Positions 24,529-27,171 of a stretch of DNA of 27,171 nt are shown in pieces. Position 1 is the stretch's first letter; the number at the start of each line of letters is the position of its first letter. This stretch comes from Verrucomicrobiota bacterium. Its GTDB lineage: Bacteria > Verrucomicrobiota > Verrucomicrobiia > Methylacidiphilales > Verrucolacustridaceae. The notes beneath the pieces are model-generated. The model was not told the origin of the DNA, searched no databases, and saw nothing but the letters and a program-made list of their open reading frames with translations. The position numbers and the translations under genes were made by a program. Where the stretch lies: positions 1 to 27,171 of the forward strand of contig RGTE01000003.1 in NCBI GenBank assembly GCA_010025475.1, in the 5' to 3' direction.

Positions 24529-26772
24529 CTAAGGCTCCAACGCCTTGGGCAGGGAATTTTCAAAAAAACCTTTCAGCTCTGCCACCGCCCAACTCGCCTT
24601 CACATCCTTGCAGGTAATCTTCAAATCCCTTCCCGAGGTCTTTCCCAAATGGGCACAACCCACACCTGCCTCCCGGGCGAGAGCCTCCACCGGTGCGACC
24701 GCCTCCGGGTTCACCTCCGCCAGGATTCGCCCTCCCCCTTCTCCAAAAAGCGCCTCCTCGGGCCTTTCGCCACCGCATGGGACGGCGACTTCGGCTCCCG
24801 ACGAGGATTCGCCAAAGGTCATCTCCGCCAACGCCCAAAGAATTCCACCCTCGCCCACGTCATGCATGGCTCGGATGCCTTCTTGGGCCAGAATTTTACG
24901 GGCGAAACGGTGCAGTTTTTTCTCCGACTCCAGGTCGGCCACGGGAGGTTTCCCGGCCAGCAGGCCGTAAACCTCCTGAAGATAAAGAGAGGCCCCGAGC
25001 CCTCCCGCGGAAGAGTTGCCTAACAAAAGAATTTCCCCTCCCCCTTCACTGAAGACCGCCGGCAACAATTTCACACCCTCTTCCACCTTGCCCACCACCC
25101 CGACCACCGGAGTCGGATGGATCGGGCCGGAGGGTGACTGATTATAAAGGCTCACATTTCCACCGGTAACCGGCAGATCGAACGCCCGGCAGGCTTCTGC
25201 CATTCCCTCGACCCCCTCCCGCAACTGCCAGAAAAGTTCCGGGTCAAAGGGATTCCCGTAGTTGAGGTTGTCCGTCAGGCCGAGCGGCACCGCACCGGCA
25301 CAAGCCAGATTCCGGCAAGCCTCGGCCACCAGGAGTTTGGATCCTTCCCGAGGATCCAGCGCACACCAGCGGCCGTTGCCATCCAGAGTCATGGCCACTC
25401 GCACCCATCCTCCGCCCGGCTTCTCCACCCGCAACACGGCGGCATCGCTTCCCGGCCGGACCACGGTTCGCAGACCCACCATGTGGTCGTACTGGTTCCA
25501 AACCCACCGGCGCGAACCGGTCACCGGCGATTGAACGATCTTCAGGAGGTCCTCCCGCACCTGAGGCTTGGCGGGAAGGATCTTCTTCAAGTCCAGCTTC
25601 TGTTGCTCCGCCAGTTTTGCCGGAAGCTTGGCGTCCCTTTCATACACCGGAGCATCATCCGCCAGCATTCTTGCCGGGATGTCGGCCACCACCTTTCCCC
25701 CCTCTTTCACCACGACCCGGCCGGTGTCGGTCACGGTGCCGATCTCGGCCGCATCCAGGCCCCAGCGGGCAAAAATCTCCTTCAGCTCCGCCTCCCGTCC
25801 CTTGTGAACGATGATGAGCATCCGCTCCTGCGACTCGGAGAGAAGCGTCTCATACGGCGTCATGCCCGTTTCCCGCTGCGGCACTTTGTGCAGTTCGATC
25901 TCGATGCCCGAGCCGCCCCGGCTGGCCGTTTCGCAGGTGGAACAGGTCAACCCGGCCGCGCCCATGTCCTGCACTCCCACCACCAGATCCGGTTTGGCGT
26001 AAAGTTCGAGACACGCTTCAAAAAGCAATTTCCCGACAAACGGATCCCCCACCTGCACGGCAGGTCGATCGGCTTTACTCTCTTCCGTCAGGTCGCGCGA
26101 GGCGAAGGCCGCGCCGGCCAAGCCATCCCGACCCGTTTTGGCCCCCACATAAAACACCGGATTGCCCAATCCTTTGGCCGCACCCCTTCGGATCTGGTCG
26201 TGCCGGAGAATCCCCAGACAGAAAACGTTCACCAACGGGTTGCCCTCGTAAGCCGGATCGAACACCAACTCCCCTCCCACGGTGGGCACGCCCACGCAGT
26301 TGCCATAGTGGGAAATTCCGGCCACTACTCCGTGGATCAGCGATCGGGTCCTCTTACCGGCCTCCCCGGGGGCATCGGGCCGGCCGAACCGCAGCGAATC
26401 CATGAAGGCCACCGGACGGGCGCCCATCGTGAAAATGTCGCGAAGGATACCCCCCACGCCGGTGGCCGCCCCTTGGAATGGCTCCACCGCACTGGGATGA
26501 TTGTGGGATTCGATTTTGAAGGCCAAGGCCAGCCCATCCCCGGCATCCACCACCCCGGCGTTTTCCTCCCCGGCTTTGACCAACACCGCGGGTCCGGTGG
26601 TCGGAAATTTTTTCAGCTCCCGGCGGGTATTTTTGTAGGAGCAGTGCTCGCTCCACATCACCGAAAACATGCCGAGCTCCGTCTCGTTGGGTTCCCGGCC
26701 CAGCCCTTTCTGGATCCGGTCAAACTCTTCCCCGGTCAGGCCGAGCTTGAGGGCGAAATCTTTTGCCTTCAC
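24529..26772 (-). CDS. purL: Phosphoribosylformylglycinamidine synthase subunit PurL
   Basis: A complete 747-residue small-type PurL, which converts FGAR to FGAM with ammonia from PurQ; this type also needs PurS, which is not in the window. Visible: MFSVMWSEHCSYKNTR, FKIESHNHPSAVEPFQGAATGVGGILRD, MGARPVAFMDSLRFG, YGNCVGVPTVGGE, VQDMGAAGLTCSTCETASRG, LSESQERMLI, and PVTGGNVSLYNQ. The start is GTG 26772, which overlaps the purQ stop (GTGA). purF follows 42 nt downstream. Confidence 0.96.
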   Translation of the reverse strand: MKAKDFALKLGLTGEEFDRIQKGLGREPNETELGMFSVMWSEHCSYKNTRRELKKFPTTGPAVLVKAGEENAGVVDAGDGLALAFKIESHNHPSAVEPFQGAATGVGGILRDIFTMGARPVAFMDSLRFGRPDAPGEAGKRTRSLIHGVVAGISHYGNCVGVPTVGGELVFDPAYEGNPLVNVFCLGILRHDQIRRGAAKGLGNPVFYVGAKTGRDGLAGAAFASRDLTEESKADRPAVQVGDPFVGKLLFEACLELYAKPDLVVGVQDMGAAGLTCSTCETASRGGSGIEIELHKVPQRETGMTPYETLLSESQERMLIIVHKGREAELKEIFARWGLDAAEIGTVTDTGRVVVKEGGKVVADIPARMLADDAPVYERDAKLPAKLAEQQKLDLKKILPAKPQVREDLLKIVQSPVTGSRRWVWNQYDHMVGLRTVVRPGSDAAVLRVEKPGGGWVRVAMTLDGNGRWCALDPREGSKLLVAEACRNLACAGAVPLGLTDNLNYGNPFDPELFWQLREGVEGMAEACRAFDLPVTGGNVSLYNQSPSGPIHPTPVVGVVGKVEEGVKLLPAVFSEGGGEILLLGNSSAGGLGASLYLQEVYGLLAGKPPVADLESEKKLHRFARKILAQEGIRAMHDVGEGGILWALAEMTFGESSSGAEVAVPCGGERPEEALFGEGGGRILAEVNPEAVAPVEALAREAGVGCAHLGKTSGRDLKITCKDVKASWAVAELKGFFENSLPKALEP

Positions 26773-27171
26773 AGCGACCTCCCGGACCCGGCGGCCCCTA
26801 GGAGGATTCCCCTGCCGTCCACGCCGCCCATTTCCGCCTCACAACAGCGCTCGGGATGCGGCATCATTCCCAGAACATTGCCCTCGCGGTTGCGGATCCC
26901 GGCGATGTTCAGGCTGGAACCATTCGGGTTGGCTTCCGGGGTGACCCGGCCTTGGGCATCGCAGTAGCGAAACAGGATCTGTTGCCGCGCTTCCAGTTCC
27001 TCGAGAATTGTAGGCTCGGCCCGGTAGCACCCCTCCCCGTGGGCAATGGGAATCCGGAGAATCTGCCCGGTCACGTAACTGGAGGTAAACCGGGAAGCCG
27101 GTGTTTCCACCCGCAGGTGAATCGGTTCGCAACGGAAATGCAGGCCCTCGTTGCGGGTCAGGGCCCCGGGA
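26769..27171 (-). CDS. purQ: Phosphoribosylformylglycinamidine synthase subunit PurQ, partial
   Basis: Only the C-terminal 133 residues are present; the gene continues beyond the window edge at 27171. PurQ is the glutaminase partner of PurL and supplies ammonia. The visible part starts PGALTRNEGLHFRCEPIHLR and contains IPIAHGEGCY and the catalytic His and Glu in MMPHPERCCEA. The catalytic cysteine would lie outside the window. Its stop overlaps the purL GTG start. Confidence 0.93.
   Translation of the reverse strand, partial: PGALTRNEGLHFRCEPIHLRVETPASRFTSSYVTGQILRIPIAHGEGCYRAEPTILEELEARQQILFRYCDAQGRVTPEANPNGSSLNIAGIRNREGNVLGMMPHPERCCEAEMGGVDGRGILLGAAGSGRSL

Noticed and set aside
23641..26967. 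Plus-strand open frames of 460 and 494 codons opposite purF and purL
   Set aside because: Both are antisense to well-conserved purine genes and show only biased composition.

Overview
The window is GC-rich (near 60% by eye), gene-dense bacterial chromosome. It carries housekeeping genes only: no phage, transposon, CRISPR or toxin-antitoxin genes were seen. The best clue to the host is a double-length UvrA (1858 aa, four ABC ATPase modules). UvrA of this size is known from Chlamydia, so a PVC-superphylum bacterium, perhaps Verrucomicrobiota, is likely. This is inference, not proof.

Layout. (1) 37-762: yebC on +, convergent with a minus-strand run. (2) 872-9218, minus, listed in transcription order from 9218 downward: a DUF2062 membrane protein, a secreted protein of unknown function, a coiled-coil protein overlapping a GAF-GAF-PAS adenylate cyclase, tRNA-Lys(TTT), uvrB, thiG, a broken thiH, and thiS. 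(3) 9274-15877, plus: tandem uvrA and pfkA. (4) 15888-18239, minus: ppk2, a YbgC-like thioesterase and a DndA-type cysteine desulfurase. (5) 18333-20450, plus: a broken 6-phosphogluconolactonase gene overlapping zwf (oxidative pentose phosphate branch). (6) 20460-27171, minus: a purine operon purQ-purL-purF-purM-purH with overlapping or nearly abutting genes; purQ runs off the window.

Themes: nucleotide excision repair (uvrA, uvrB), thiazole synthesis for thiamine (thiG, thiH, thiS, with a desulfurase as a possible sulfur source), sugar phosphate metabolism (pfkA, pgl, zwf), de novo IMP synthesis, and a cAMP-type signalling unit.

The most unusual signal is not a new gene family. Five otherwise well-conserved genes (thiH, uvrB, pfkA, pgl, zwf) each lack a short internal block of a conserved region. 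In thiH and pgl the loss also breaks the reading frame. Either the genome has undergone a set of short deletions or the assembly has dropped short segments; reads across the junctions would decide. Other points of interest are uvrB starting 8 nt after a tRNA, the fourth UvrA ATPase module with an altered Walker B, and the overlap of the coiled-coil gene with the cyclase gene.
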